The notes: a model not told the origin generated them from the sequence alone. DNA of 64,000 nucleotides from Chromatiaceae bacterium (GCA_024235395.1 JACKMK010000004.1:620001-684000); one strand, 5' to 3'. Counted from the first letter of the stretch, positions 19,437 through 29,273 are shown. A program made the numbers and translations.

Positions 19437-19574
19437 TGTTGTTCGGTTCCTGAATGCAAAACGTTGATCAGTGCCGCGATCCGTTGGCATGCCGAACAGG
19501 GGCCGGGACCGGCGCGCGAACGCACCGGTCACCCGGCGTCGGCGCCAGGGATCACGAACGAGAGCGGAAGGGAT

Positions 19575-20000
19575 TCAGGAAAGGCGCGGCGGGGCGCGGG
19601 TCGAATAGGCCGAGAAATGCAGCGCACGATGCGGCTGATCGGCGGTCTGGTCGAGCAGCGCGACCGAATACAGCGCGATCGCCGGGACCACCGGCGGTGC
19701 CGAGACCTGGGTCGCGCTCGCCATCTGGTACAGCTTCAGCGCCGAGCAGTGTTCGCTGGCCTGCGGGTCGGTCGACGAATCGATGATGGACGGCAGGTCG
19801 ATCTCGACCAGCTTGGCACCCTTCAGGGTACAGACGACCACGGTCTGACCCCTGGCGTCATGCCCGAAGACCGGCGTGACCAGGTAGGCCAGCACCGGCT
19901 GCAGCAGGAAACCGGCGATCAACGCCCAACTGACGAAGGCGCGCCGGCGGTCGGCATGCCACCGGTGGAGCGAAAAACTGTGCGCGGACTGCGTCATCAT
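19575..20000 (-). CDS. DUF2946-like secreted/membrane protein
   Basis: 141 residues. One hydrophobic segment (WALIAGFLLQPVLAYLVTPV) is followed by VVVCTLKGAKLVEIDLPS, a Cys/His stretch (ASEHCSALKL) and a terminal RAPP, the loose pattern of DUF2946 proteins found near copper genes. The usual HCxxC-type motif is degenerate here. Lies 138 bp upstream of the receptor on the same strand and may be co-transcribed. Two adjacent ATGs (20000 and 19997) are possible starts. Confidence 0.55.
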   Translation of the reverse strand: MMTQSAHSFSLHRWHADRRRAFVSWALIAGFLLQPVLAYLVTPVFGHDARGQTVVVCTLKGAKLVEIDLPSIIDSSTDPQASEHCSALKLYQMASATQVSAPPVVPAIALYSVALLDQTADQPHRALHFSAYSTRAPPRLS

Positions 20001-20148
20001 CTACATCGAACGAGCATTGCGGGTCGCATTGTGCCAGATCCTCGACCCGGTCGGGGACGATGCTACGGGACCCACCACGCGCCACCCTTGACCGACGTCA
20101 AGCCGCGACGGATGCGCCGGGTCGATCGCGCCATCGCGGTCGCCGGGC

Positions 20149-20174
20149 AAAAAAAACCCCGCCGGAGCGGGGTT
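20149..20174 (-). terminator. Terminator of the Gly-rich protein gene
   Basis: Read on the minus strand: AACCCCGC, loop TCCG, GCGGGGTT, then a run of Ts (20156 down to 20149). An 8-bp perfect stem 25 bp after the stop. Strong intrinsic terminator. Confidence 0.92.
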
Positions 20175-20198
20175 CGGATCGTCGGACTGCCAACCGGA

Positions 20199-20744
20199 TC
20201 AATTGAAACTGAAGTTGTCGCGCATGATGTGCGGTGCACGGCGTGCGTTCTTCTCGAACTCGTCGCCGACGTCGATCGGGTTGGGGATGTCGATCGTCGG
20301 GGCCTTCCAGCCCGGCGGCACACGGCCCATGCGATGCGGTGCGTTCATCATGTCGTCCCACGCCTGCGACAGGCCCTCTTTCGGATCGGTGGGGTCCAGC
20401 CAGACCTGCGGCCCGGCACCCCAGACGCGCGGCCGCATCGGGTTGAAGCTGTCAGGGCGCGACATGTCGAAGCTCTGCATGAACGGCATACCGCGGAACG
20501 GGCTGCCACCGTTGAAGGGGCCACCGCCATTGAACGGACCACCGCCGTAAGGGCCGCCACCGTAGGGGCCGCCACCGTAGAACGGGCCACCACCGAAGGG
20601 ACCGCCACCATAGGGTCCGGGACCGTAGCCAACCGGCGGTCCGTAGGGCGAGACACCGGGCGCAGGCGCGATCGGTCCGTCGGCTGCGGCAATCTGGCTG
20701 CCGAGCAACAGCAACGAAGCGGTCAGAACACGAAAACTTGCCAT
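20199..20744 (-). CDS. Secreted Gly/Pro-rich repeat protein
   Basis: 181 residues: signal peptide (to about AAADG), then residues about 35-85 built of repeats of the type GGGPF / GGGPY with G(P/S)F(N/R/Y)G variants. A non-repetitive C-terminal half (WGAGPQVWLDPTDPKEGLSQ ... IPNPIDVGDEFEKNARRAP) follows. Overall composition recalls the glycine-rich structural envelope proteins of sulfur globules, but I cannot confirm homology. Monocistronic with its own terminator. Alternatives are a periplasmic matrix or surface protein. The repeat is coding, not a DNA-level array. Confidence 0.7.
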   Translation of the reverse strand: MASFRVLTASLLLLGSQIAAADGPIAPAPGVSPYGPPVGYGPGPYGGGPFGGGPFYGGGPYGGGPYGGGPFNGGGPFNGGSPFRGMPFMQSFDMSRPDSFNPMRPRVWGAGPQVWLDPTDPKEGLSQAWDDMMNAPHRMGRVPPGWKAPTIDIPNPIDVGDEFEKNARRAPHIMRDNFSFN

Positions 20745-20938
20745 GAATAACTCCTGATAGATGTGTGTCGCCCTGCGCTGCGCAGCGCGCCCCTGGGCCA
20801 GTATAGAGTACCCGGACCCAGTGACCTCCGCGGCCCGCCCCCAAGGGGTTGCGCCCGGATCGCGCCGTCTCTCGAGCGGCCTGAAAGTTGTATTAGTGTA
20901 TTCTAAATTACTTTTTCACACAAGACGATAAGGTCAAT

Positions 20939-22126
20939 TTATCGGAATGCCAGTCCGCGCGCGAGATCGTCGCGGATGTCCTCGAACGCCTCCAGGCCGA
21001 CCGCGACCCGGACAAGACCGTCGCCGATCCCGGCAGCGGCCCGCTCCGCCGCGTCGAGCCGGCCGTGGGTGGTCGTCGCCGGGTGGGTGATGGTCGATTT
21101 CACGTCGCCGAGATTCGCGGTGATCGACAGCATCCGGGTGCTGTCGATCAGCCGCCACGCGGCCTCGCGGCCTCCGGCGACGTCGAACGCGACGATCCCG
21201 CCGGCGGCGGTCTGCTGCCGCTGGGCGAGCGCATGCTGCGGGTGTGAGGCGAGTCCCGGGAAGTACACCGCGTCGACACCCGGCTGGTCGGTCAGCCATT
21301 GCGCGAGCAGCGTCGCGTTCGCCGAATGCGCCTGCATCCGCAGCGCGAGCGTCTCCAGTCCCTTGAGGAAGATCCATGCGGCGAACGGGCTCATCGCCGG
21401 ACCCGCGGTGCGCAACACGCCGTAGATGTCCTCGCCGACCCGCTTGCGGTCGCCGACCACGGCGCCGCCGACCGCCCTGCCCTGGCCGTCGAGGTACTTG
21501 GTCGCGGAGTGCACGACGATGTCCGCACCCAGTTCCAGCGGGCGCTGCAGTGCCGGGGTACAGAAACAGTTGTCGACCACCAGCACGCAGCCGTTGGCGT
21601 GGGCCAGGTCCGCCAGCGCGCGGATATCGCCCAGCTCGGTCAGCGGGTTCGACGGCGTCTCGACGAACAGCATCCGGGTGTTCGGCCTGATCTTGCGCTG
21701 CCAGTCGTCCGGGTCACTCAGGGTCGCGTAGTCGGTCGCGATGCCGAAACGCGCGAGGTACTTGTTGAACAGGATCGTGGTGCTGCCGAAGATGCTGCGC
21801 GAACTGACGATATGGTCGCCGTGCTGCAGCAGCCCCATGCAGGTGGTCAGGATGGCCGACATGCCGGATGCCGTCGCGACACACGCCTCGCCACCCTCGA
21901 GCGCGGCGAGGCGCTCCTCGAAGGCGCGCACCGTCGGGTTGGTGAAACGCGAATAGATGTTGCCCGGGCTGTCACCGGAGAATCGCGCGGCGGCCTCGGC
22001 CGCGCTGCCGAACACGTAGCTCGAGGTCGCGAATATCGGCTCGCTGTGCTCGCCTTCGGCGGTGCGCCGGTGTCCGGTCCGGATCGCGAGCGTCGCCGCC
22101 GCCCAGTCGGGTGTGTCATCGTTCAT
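20939..22126 (-). CDS. metZ: O-succinylhomoserine sulfhydrylase
   Basis: Makes homocysteine directly from O-succinylhomoserine and sulfide, bypassing cystathionine. 395 residues, Cys/Met-metabolism PLP fold. The PLP lysine is in HSATKYLDGQGR, a form typical of MetZ rather than MetB or MetC. NPTVRAFEERLAALEGGEAC and the terminal GLVRVAVGLEAFEDIRDDL are also family-typical. ATG 22126 has AGGAG seven bases upstream; the longer frame from 22201 runs through the terminator and is not translated. Controlled by the SAM-II riboswitch upstream. The position after purF matches the Pseudomonas order. Confidence 0.95.
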   Translation of the reverse strand: MNDDTPDWAAATLAIRTGHRRTAEGEHSEPIFATSSYVFGSAAEAAARFSGDSPGNIYSRFTNPTVRAFEERLAALEGGEACVATASGMSAILTTCMGLLQHGDHIVSSRSIFGSTTILFNKYLARFGIATDYATLSDPDDWQRKIRPNTRMLFVETPSNPLTELGDIRALADLAHANGCVLVVDNCFCTPALQRPLELGADIVVHSATKYLDGQGRAVGGAVVGDRKRVGEDIYGVLRTAGPAMSPFAAWIFLKGLETLALRMQAHSANATLLAQWLTDQPGVDAVYFPGLASHPQHALAQRQQTAAGGIVAFDVAGGREAAWRLIDSTRMLSITANLGDVKSTITHPATTTHGRLDAAERAAAGIGDGLVRVAVGLEAFEDIRDDLARGLAFR

Positions 22127-22172
22127 TGCATTGCTCCTGTCCATGCCATCACCGCCGACGCGGACAGAAAAC

Positions 22173-22208
22173 AAAAAACCCGCTCGGCTCCATCGGCCCA
22201 AGCAGGTT
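22173..22208 (-). terminator. Riboswitch expression platform (intrinsic terminator) of metZ
   Basis: Read on the minus strand: AACCTGCTTGG ... CCGAGCGGGTT followed by six Ts (22178 down to 22173 region). The long stem includes GU pairs. It immediately follows the SAM-II aptamer and precedes the metZ ribosome site, so ligand-bound aptamer would favour termination. Confidence 0.85.
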
Positions 22209-22266
22209 TCCCCTCGCTTTAGCTGGATTTATATAGCGCCCGCAATCTGAGCCAAATCGGCGCTCG
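22209..22266 (-). promoter_or_regulatory. SAM-II riboswitch aptamer upstream of metZ
   Basis: On the minus strand a P1 stem AGCGCC/GGCGCT encloses the loop GATTTGGCTCAGATTGCGG. It is followed by ATATAAATCC and the conserved AGCTAAAGCGAGGG, which pairs back into the loop as the SAM-II pseudoknot. Each conserved block (GAUUU, AUUGC, AUAAAU, AGCUAAA) is in order and at the spacing of the family. It binds S-adenosylmethionine; the family is best known from Alphaproteobacteria and is here in front of a methionine gene. The predicted transcription start (about 22266) is the first base of the aptamer. Confidence 0.9.
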
Positions 22267-22272
22267 GCGATC

Positions 22273-22301
22273 AGACTAGTCCTTGCGTCTGCACACGTCA
22301 A
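22273..22301 (-). promoter_or_regulatory. metZ sigma-70 promoter
   Basis: TTGACG (22301-22296) and TAGTCT (22278-22273) are separated by exactly 17 bp on the minus strand. This places the start of RNA at about 22266, directly at the riboswitch P1 stem. The agreement of the two signals supports both. Confidence 0.75.
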
Positions 22302-22320
22302 CAGACCCGTCGGCGCCGTC

Positions 22321-23841
22321 TCAGCGGTCGTTGTGCAGGCCGATCACCGCGGCCGCGCCCTTGTCGTCGCGCATCGCCTTGGCGTCGTCGTTGCGATCCG
22401 CCTCGAGGCGCTGCAGGTAGTCCGGGGTGATGTCGCCGGTCACGTACTCGCCGTTGAACACCGATGCATCGAAGCGCTGTACCTGGGTCTTGCCCTTTTT
22501 GCCGACCGCGTCGATGAGGTCTTCAAGGTCCTGGTAGATCAGGCCGTCGGCGCCGATCCAGTCGCACACCTCCTGATCGGTGCGCCCGTGCGCGATCAGT
22601 TCGGAGGCCGCCGGCATATCGATGCCATAGACATTCGGGTAGCGCACCGGCGGTGCCGCGGAGGCGAAATACACCCGGCGCGCACCGGCATCGCGCGCCA
22701 TCTGCACGATCTGCCGCGACGTGGTGCCGCGCACGATCGAATCGTCGACCAACAACACGTTCTTGCCCTTGAACTCCACGTCGATCGGGTTCAGCTTCTG
22801 GCGCACGGATTTCTTGCGCGCGGTCTGCCCGGGCATGATGAAGGTGCGGCCGATGTAACGGTTCTTGATGAAACCCTCGGTGAAGCGGACCTCCAGTTCG
22901 TGCGCCAGGCTCATCGCCGAGGTGCGACTGGTGTCGGGGATCGGGATCACCACGTCGATGTTGGAGCGTCCGAGCACGCGGTCGATCTTACGCGCCAGCT
23001 TCTTGCCCATCCGCAGGCGGGCCTTGTGCACGAAGATGTCGTCGATGATCGAGTCCGGCCGCGCGAAATACACGAACTCGAAGATGCACGGGCTGCGCTG
23101 CGGGTTCTCGGCACACTGCCGCGTGTGCAGTTTGCCGTCGAGCGTCAGGATCACCGCCTCGCCCGGGTCGACGTCCCGCACCCGTTCGAAGTCCAGGGTA
23201 TCCAGCGCAACGCTCTCCGACGCGACCATCATCTCCGGACCCAGCGCGCTGTCGCGCACGCCGAACACCAGCGGACGGATACCGTTCGGGTCGCGGAACG
23301 CGACCACGCCGTAGTTCGGGATCATCGCGACCGCCGCATAGCCGCCGCGGCAGCGCCGGTGCACCCCGGCCACCGCGCGGAACACGTCGTTCTCGTCGAA
23401 CGCGAGATTGGTCGTCTCGGCACCGAGTTCGTGGGCGAACACGTTGAGCAGGATCTCGGAGTCCGAGTCGGTATTGATGTGCCGGCGGTCTTCGCGAAAC
23501 AGGTCGCGCTTCAGATCGTCGGCGTTCGTCAGGTTGCCGTTGTGCGCGAGGCAGATGCCGTACGGCGAGTTCACGTAGAACGGCTGCGCCTCCGCCGACG
23601 ACGAGCAACCGGCGGTCGGATAGCGGACGTGCGCTATCCCCATGATGCCGCGCAGATTGATCATCTGCTGGTTGTCGAACACGTCGCGCGCCAGGCCGTT
23701 GTCCTTGCGCAGATGCAGCCGCCCGTTGTCGCAGGTCATGATGCCCGCGGCATCCTGACCACGGTGCTGCAGCACCTGGAGCGCGTCATACAGTGACTGG
23801 TTGACCGGCGATGTTCCGACGATGCCAACGACTCCGCACAT
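22321..23841 (-). CDS. purF: Amidophosphoribosyltransferase
   Basis: First committed step of purine synthesis: PRPP plus glutamine to phosphoribosylamine. 506 residues. The N-terminal nucleophile Cys2 is in MCGVVGIVG (no propeptide). The Ntn glutaminase domain runs to about residue 235, followed by the PRTase domain with VLLVDDSIVRGTTSRQIVQM as PRPP loop. Lies 13 bp after cvpA, the classic cvpA-purF pair. Confidence 0.97.
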   Translation of the reverse strand: MCGVVGIVGTSPVNQSLYDALQVLQHRGQDAAGIMTCDNGRLHLRKDNGLARDVFDNQQMINLRGIMGIAHVRYPTAGCSSSAEAQPFYVNSPYGICLAHNGNLTNADDLKRDLFREDRRHINTDSDSEILLNVFAHELGAETTNLAFDENDVFRAVAGVHRRCRGGYAAVAMIPNYGVVAFRDPNGIRPLVFGVRDSALGPEMMVASESVALDTLDFERVRDVDPGEAVILTLDGKLHTRQCAENPQRSPCIFEFVYFARPDSIIDDIFVHKARLRMGKKLARKIDRVLGRSNIDVVIPIPDTSRTSAMSLAHELEVRFTEGFIKNRYIGRTFIMPGQTARKKSVRQKLNPIDVEFKGKNVLLVDDSIVRGTTSRQIVQMARDAGARRVYFASAAPPVRYPNVYGIDMPAASELIAHGRTDQEVCDWIGADGLIYQDLEDLIDAVGKKGKTQVQRFDASVFNGEYVTGDITPDYLQRLEADRNDDAKAMRDDKGAAAVIGLHNDR

Positions 23842-23854
23842 CTCGCACCTGACC

Positions 23855-24349
23855 TCACACGGTGTAACGAAAACGGTCTGCCAGTTCCGGTGGCAACAGC
23901 TCGCGCATCCAGAACGCGAGTTCCTCGAAATAGCCCACCAGGCTCGATTGGAGCCACCATCCCTCTTGCGGCAGCGGCGTCAGCCCCGCGAGCAGCACCA
24001 GTATCGCGACCACCAGGACGCCGCGTGCGGCGCCGAAGATCATCCCGATGAAACGGTCGGTACCCGACATCCCGGTACGTTCGACCAGCTGGATGATCAG
24101 GTAGTTGACCAGCCCGCCCACGATCAGCGTCGCGATCATCAGCGCCCCGAACGCGATCCCCAGGCGCGCGGTCGGCGAACCGATCCATTGACGCAACGGC
24201 ACCTCCAGGTCACGGAAGAAACTCCAGCTGACCCAGAACGCGAGCACCCAGACCGCCAGCGAAAACGCCTCGCGCACGAACCCACGCACCAGGCTGATCA
24301 ACGTCGACACCAGGATGATGCCGAGGATCAGGAAATCCAGCCAGACCAC
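23855..24349 (-). CDS. cvpA: CvpA family inner-membrane protein
   Basis: 164 residues, four predicted membrane helices starting WLDFLILGIILVSTLISLVR. The conserved RGFVREAFSLAVW and the amphipathic GTDRFIGMIFGAARG are present. Required for colicin V export in E. coli and linked to envelope homeostasis. Upstream partner of purF. Confidence 0.93.
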   Translation of the reverse strand: MVWLDFLILGIILVSTLISLVRGFVREAFSLAVWVLAFWVSWSFFRDLEVPLRQWIGSPTARLGIAFGALMIATLIVGGLVNYLIIQLVERTGMSGTDRFIGMIFGAARGVLVVAILVLLAGLTPLPQEGWWLQSSLVGYFEELAFWMRELLPPELADRFRYTV

Positions 24350-24408
24350 CGCTCAACCGCCGCCGCAGTCTAACAGATGTACAGTGCCTGGCCGGTCGAC
24401 GGGGCGCA

Positions 24409-24951
24409 TCAGGGGTACTGCTGCACCTGTGCCTTGGTACCCGCTATCTCGCTCACCCGGTCGAGCATCGCCTCGGCCTCGCTGCGCTCGACGACCGGAC
24501 CGACCCGCACACGGTAGAAGCGGCGCCCCTTGATATCGACCAGATCGGGATCCGGTGTCTGCAGTCCGGCATCGCGCAGGCGCGCGACCAGCTTGTCGGC
24601 GTTCTCCTTGCTGGAGAGACTCGCCGCCTGCACCACCCAGGCGGTCAGACCGGTGCGCGGCTGGGCGACCTCGGCCGGTTCGGCCTCGGGCGTCTCGAGC
24701 GCGGGCGTCTCGAGCACGACCGGTTCCTGCGTTTCGACCACCGGCTCGGGCGGCGGTGACAGGGGCGCCACGGCCGGCACCTCGTCGCGCAGCATCTCCG
24801 AGGCGAAATCCTGTACCGGCGGCGGCTTCGGCAGCGGTGGCAGCGACGGCGGCTGCGCGGGCGGCTCCTCGAACAGCATCGGCACGAAGATCACCGCGAG
24901 TGACGCCAGTACCGCGGCCCCGATCAATCGCCTTTTCAGTCCTTCGTCCAT
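24409..24951 (-). CDS. dedD: DedD-like SPOR-domain protein
   Basis: 180 residues. A short cytoplasmic MDEGLKRRLIGA start leads into one membrane helix (AAVLASLAVIFVPMLF). A Pro/Glu-rich periplasmic linker (about 30-100) is followed by a C-terminal SPOR domain (WVVQAASLSSKENADKLVAR) that binds denuded septal glycan. Gene order folC-dedD-cvpA supports the name. Acts at the division septum. Confidence 0.92.
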   Translation of the reverse strand: MDEGLKRRLIGAAVLASLAVIFVPMLFEEPPAQPPSLPPLPKPPPVQDFASEMLRDEVPAVAPLSPPPEPVVETQEPVVLETPALETPEAEPAEVAQPRTGLTAWVVQAASLSSKENADKLVARLRDAGLQTPDPDLVDIKGRRFYRVRVGPVVERSEAEAMLDRVSEIAGTKAQVQQYP

Positions 24952-24993
24952 CCAAAACCCGTCGTCGGCAAAGTGAGAATTATACCCGTACGC

Positions 24994-26283
24994 CTACCCG
25001 TCCGCAGACCCGCGCGCCGTCTCCATCCAGTGCATCGCCGCGCCGACCGTGAGAAAGGAGCCGAACACCACCACCTGGTCGTCCGCGGCCAGCTGGCCGG
25101 ACAGCGTGGCGAGCGTGTCGCCGATCTCCCCGCCCCGATGCAACTCCACGCCGGGCAGTGCCGGGCGCATGCGGTCGTACAGCGCCGCCGCCGACAGGCC
25201 GCGCGAGCGATCGTCGAGGTCGATCAGGTACCAGGCATCGAAGCGACCCGCCAGCACCTCGGCGACGCCCGCCGCATCCTTGTCCGCGAGCATGCCGCAC
25301 ACCGCGATCCGTCGGCCCGGCACATGCAGATCCGCCAGCATGCCGTCGAGCACGCCGGCCGCCTGCGGGTTGTGGGCGACGTCCAGCACCCAGGTCGGAC
25401 GGCCGGGGCGGACCTCGAAGCGGCCGCGCAGCCGGGCCGTCAGCAGGCCGGCGCGCACCGCACGCTGATCCAGCGGCAGCCGCGTCGCCAGTTGCGCCAG
25501 CGCCACGATGACCCCGGCCGCATTGTCGAACTGCACCGCTCCGCGCAGACCCGGGAGCGGCAGCGATCGGCGTTCGACGCCGGCGCCGCTCAGGTCCCAG
25601 CTGTCCGCATGCCGGGTCGCGTGGTAGTCCTCGCCCGCGACCAGCAGGCGCGCGCCGACCGCCGCCGCGCTGCTGCGGATGGACGCCGGCATCGCCCGTC
25701 CGGAAAACACCACCGGGCGACCGCTGCGCATGATGCCGGCCTTCTCGCGTGCGATGGATTCCAGGTCGTTGCCCAGCCAGTCCTGGTGATCCAGCCCGAT
25801 GCTGCTGATCAGCGCGACGTCCGGATCGATCAGGTTGACCGCATCGAGGCGTCCGCCGAGACCGACCTCGAGAATCACCGCGTCGAGCGGCTGCTCGCTG
25901 AAGATGCACAGCGCCGCCAGGGTGCCGAACTCGAAGTAGGTCAGTGGGATCTCGCCGCGCGCCCGGTCGACGCGCTCGAACGCGGCGCAGATGCGCCGGT
26001 CGTCCGCCTCGACCTGGTCGACCCGGATGCGTTCGTTGTAGCGCACGAGGTGCGGCGAGGTGTAACAACCGGTGCGGTACCCGGCGGCCTGCAGGATCGC
26101 CTCGGCGAACGCGACGCTCGAACCCTTGCCATTGGTGCCGCCGACGGTGATCACCGCGGCCCCGAGCGTGTCGATCGCAAGCCGTTCCCAGACCGCACGC
26201 ACGCGTTCCAGGCCGAGATCGATGTGCTTGGGACTGAGTCTCGTCTGCCAGTCCAGCCAGTCGGCGAGCGTCGTGAACCTCAT
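24994..26283 (-). CDS. folC: Folylpolyglutamate synthase / dihydrofolate synthase
   Basis: Adds glutamate to dihydropteroate and folates. 429 residues from ATG 26283. The ATP loop is TVGGTNGKGSSVAFAEAILQ, the catalytic region is LEVGLGGRLDAVN, and the C-terminal ligase domain includes WVLDVAHNPQAAGVLDGML. A longer frame from 26400 overlaps accD and was rejected. Between accD and dedD, as in Pseudomonas. Confidence 0.95.
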   Translation of the reverse strand: MRFTTLADWLDWQTRLSPKHIDLGLERVRAVWERLAIDTLGAAVITVGGTNGKGSSVAFAEAILQAAGYRTGCYTSPHLVRYNERIRVDQVEADDRRICAAFERVDRARGEIPLTYFEFGTLAALCIFSEQPLDAVILEVGLGGRLDAVNLIDPDVALISSIGLDHQDWLGNDLESIAREKAGIMRSGRPVVFSGRAMPASIRSSAAAVGARLLVAGEDYHATRHADSWDLSGAGVERRSLPLPGLRGAVQFDNAAGVIVALAQLATRLPLDQRAVRAGLLTARLRGRFEVRPGRPTWVLDVAHNPQAAGVLDGMLADLHVPGRRIAVCGMLADKDAAGVAEVLAGRFDAWYLIDLDDRSRGLSAAALYDRMRPALPGVELHRGGEIGDTLATLSGQLAADDQVVVFGSFLTVGAAMHWMETARGSADG

Positions 26284-26347
26284 GTCCGGCCCACTAGACG
26301 GCGGACGATTCATGCTTGGACGACATACCCGTGGATCTGCAGTGCGG

Positions 26348-27208
<861 letters not shown>

Positions 27209-27255
27209 GCGTGTCCCCGTCGATCGATTCGCCGAATATTAGCAGACCGGCTGCT

Positions 27256-28062
27256 TCAGCCGGCGTCCATTGCCGCGCGCATCCCGCCGAGCACGCGCTT
27301 GATCTCTTCGATCGCCTGCGAGGGATCGTCGAGATGCTGTTCGATGCGCGACACCAGGGCGCTGCCGACAACGACCGCATCGGCGAACGCCGACATCGCC
27401 GCCGCTGTCTGCGCGTCCTTGATGCCGAAACCGACGCCGACCGGCAGGCTGGTGCAACTGCGGATCTCGGCGAGCTTTTCGCGCACGCTGTCGAGCGAGA
27501 GATTCGCCGCGCCGGTCACGCCTTTGAGCGACACGTAGTAGACGAACCCGCTGGCAGCCGCGGTGATGCGCTCGATACGCGCGCGGTTGCTGGTCGGTGC
27601 GAGCAGAAAGATCGGGTCGATCATGCGCGCCTGCAGCGCGGCGACCAGGCCCGAGCCCTCTTCCGGCGGGATGTCGACCGTGAGCACGCCATCGACGCCG
27701 GCCTCGGCGGCGGCCAGCGCAAAGGCGTCGTAGCCCATGACCTCGATCGGGTTCAGGTAACCCATCAGCACCACCGGCGTGGTCTGGTCGGTCTCGCGGA
27801 AGCGGCGCACCATGTCGATCACGTCGTGCAGTGCGACATGGTGCGTCAGTGCCCGCTCGCTGGCCCGCTGGATCACCGGTCCGTCCGCCATCGGATCGGA
27901 AAACGGCACACCCAGCTCGATGATGTCGGCACCGGCCTCGACCATTGCATGCATCAGCGGCAGCGTGGTCTCCGGCGCGGGATCGCCCGCGGTGACGAAG
28001 GGTATCAGGGCCTGGCGGCCCTGATCACGCAGTGCGGAAAAGACCGCGGCAATCCGTCTCAT
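27256..28062 (-). CDS. trpA: Tryptophan synthase alpha subunit
   Basis: Cleaves indole-3-glycerol phosphate and channels indole to TrpB. 268 residues. Catalytic Glu and Asp are in DIIELGVPFSDPMADGPVIQ, and the phosphate site is GVGFGIKD. ATG overlaps the trpB stop (ATGA). A hairpin across its own stop codon lacks a T-run, so read-through into accD is likely. Confidence 0.96.
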   Translation of the reverse strand: MRRIAAVFSALRDQGRQALIPFVTAGDPAPETTLPLMHAMVEAGADIIELGVPFSDPMADGPVIQRASERALTHHVALHDVIDMVRRFRETDQTTPVVLMGYLNPIEVMGYDAFALAAAEAGVDGVLTVDIPPEEGSGLVAALQARMIDPIFLLAPTSNRARIERITAAASGFVYYVSLKGVTGAANLSLDSVREKLAEIRSCTSLPVGVGFGIKDAQTAAAMSAFADAVVVGSALVSRIEQHLDDPSQAIEEIKRVLGGMRAAMDAG

Positions 28063-29273
28063 AGCTGCAGGCCCTCGCGCGCCGCCACCGTGTGCATGTC
28101 CTTGTCGCCCCGCCCGGACAGGTTCACCAACACCACCTGGTCACGATCCATCTGCGGTGCCATCTTGATCGCCTGGGCGATCGCGTGGCTCGATTCGAGG
28201 GCCGGAATGATCCCTTCGGTGCGGGTCAGCCGATGGAACGCCGCCAGCGCCTCGTCGTCGGTCACCGCGACATAGCTGGCGCGGCCTATGTCCTTCAGCC
28301 AGGCATGCTCCGGACCGACGCCCGGATAGTCCAGCCCGGCCGAGATCGAATGCGTCTCGATGATCTGGCCGTCGCGGTCTTCCATCAGATAGGTACGGTT
28401 GCCGTGCAGCACGCCCGGCGTGCCGGCACACAGCGGGGCCGCGTGGTGGCCGGTCGCCAGCCCCTCGCCGGCCGCCTCGACGCCGTAGATCGCGACGCCG
28501 CGATCCTCGAGAAACGGAAAGAACAGGCCGATGGCGTTCGAGCCGCCGCCGACGCACGCGACCAGGGCGTCCGGCAGGCGTCCGGTCGTCGCCAGCATCT
28601 GTTCGCGCGCCTCGCGGCCGATCACGGTCTGGAAGTCGCGCACCATCGCCGGATACGGATGCGGGCCCGCGACCGTGCCGATGATGTAGAAGGTGTCATC
28701 GACGTTGGTCACCCAGTCACGCATCGCCTCGTTCAGCGCGTCCTTCAGGGTCTTGGAGCCGGACGACACTGCGCGCACCTCGGCGCCGAGCAGGCGCATG
28801 CGATAGACGTTGGCCTCCTGGCGTGCGACATCGACCTCGCCCATGTACACGACGCATTCCAGTCCGAGTCGCGCGGCCACGGTCGCGGTCGCGACACCGT
28901 GCTGCCCGGCGCCGGTCTCGGCGATGATGCGCGTCTTGCCCATGCGTTTGGCGAGCAGCGCCTGACCGACCGTGTTGTTGATCTTGTGCGCGCCGGTGTG
29001 ATTCAGGTCCTCGCGCTTCAGGTAGACCTGCGCACCGCCGAGCTCGCTGCTCAGGCGCCGCGCGTGGTAGATCGGCGACGGGCGGCCGACGTAGTTGCGC
29101 AGATCCTCGTCCAGCTCCGCCAGGAAGTCCGGATCCTCGATGAATCGCTCGTAGGCCACGCGCAGTTCATCCAGCGGCTCCATCAGGGTCTCGGCCACGA
29201 ATATGCCGCCATAGGGTCCGAAATGTCCTGCCGCATCCGGCAGATCCGTCAGACGGGACTCATTGTTCTGCAC
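28059..29273 (-). CDS. trpB: Tryptophan synthase beta subunit
   Basis: PLP enzyme joining indole and serine. 404 residues. The PLP lysine lies in KREDLNHTGAHKINN (about Lys97), with phosphate loop CVGGGSNAIG. I start it at GTG 29273 because GAGGT sits six bases upstream; a TTG at 29288 is the only earlier option. The start lies 14 bases inside trpF, so translation is coupled. Confidence 0.95.
   Translation of the reverse strand: MQNNESRLTDLPDAAGHFGPYGGIFVAETLMEPLDELRVAYERFIEDPDFLAELDEDLRNYVGRPSPIYHARRLSSELGGAQVYLKREDLNHTGAHKINNTVGQALLAKRMGKTRIIAETGAGQHGVATATVAARLGLECVVYMGEVDVARQEANVYRMRLLGAEVRAVSSGSKTLKDALNEAMRDWVTNVDDTFYIIGTVAGPHPYPAMVRDFQTVIGREAREQMLATTGRLPDALVACVGGGSNAIGLFFPFLEDRGVAIYGVEAAGEGLATGHHAAPLCAGTPGVLHGNRTYLMEDRDGQIIETHSISAGLDYPGVGPEHAWLKDIGRASYVAVTDDEALAAFHRLTRTEGIIPALESSHAIAQAIKMAPQMDRDQVVLVNLSGRGDKDMHTVAAREGLQL

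Noticed and set aside
20480..20650. Tandem DNA repeats that could suggest a CRISPR or minisatellite
   Set aside because: They are the coding repeats of the Gly/Pro-rich protein, short and irregular, without unique spacers.
22127..22201. Longer MetZ starting at 22201
   Set aside because: Would be translated through the riboswitch terminator; AGGAG supports ATG 22126.
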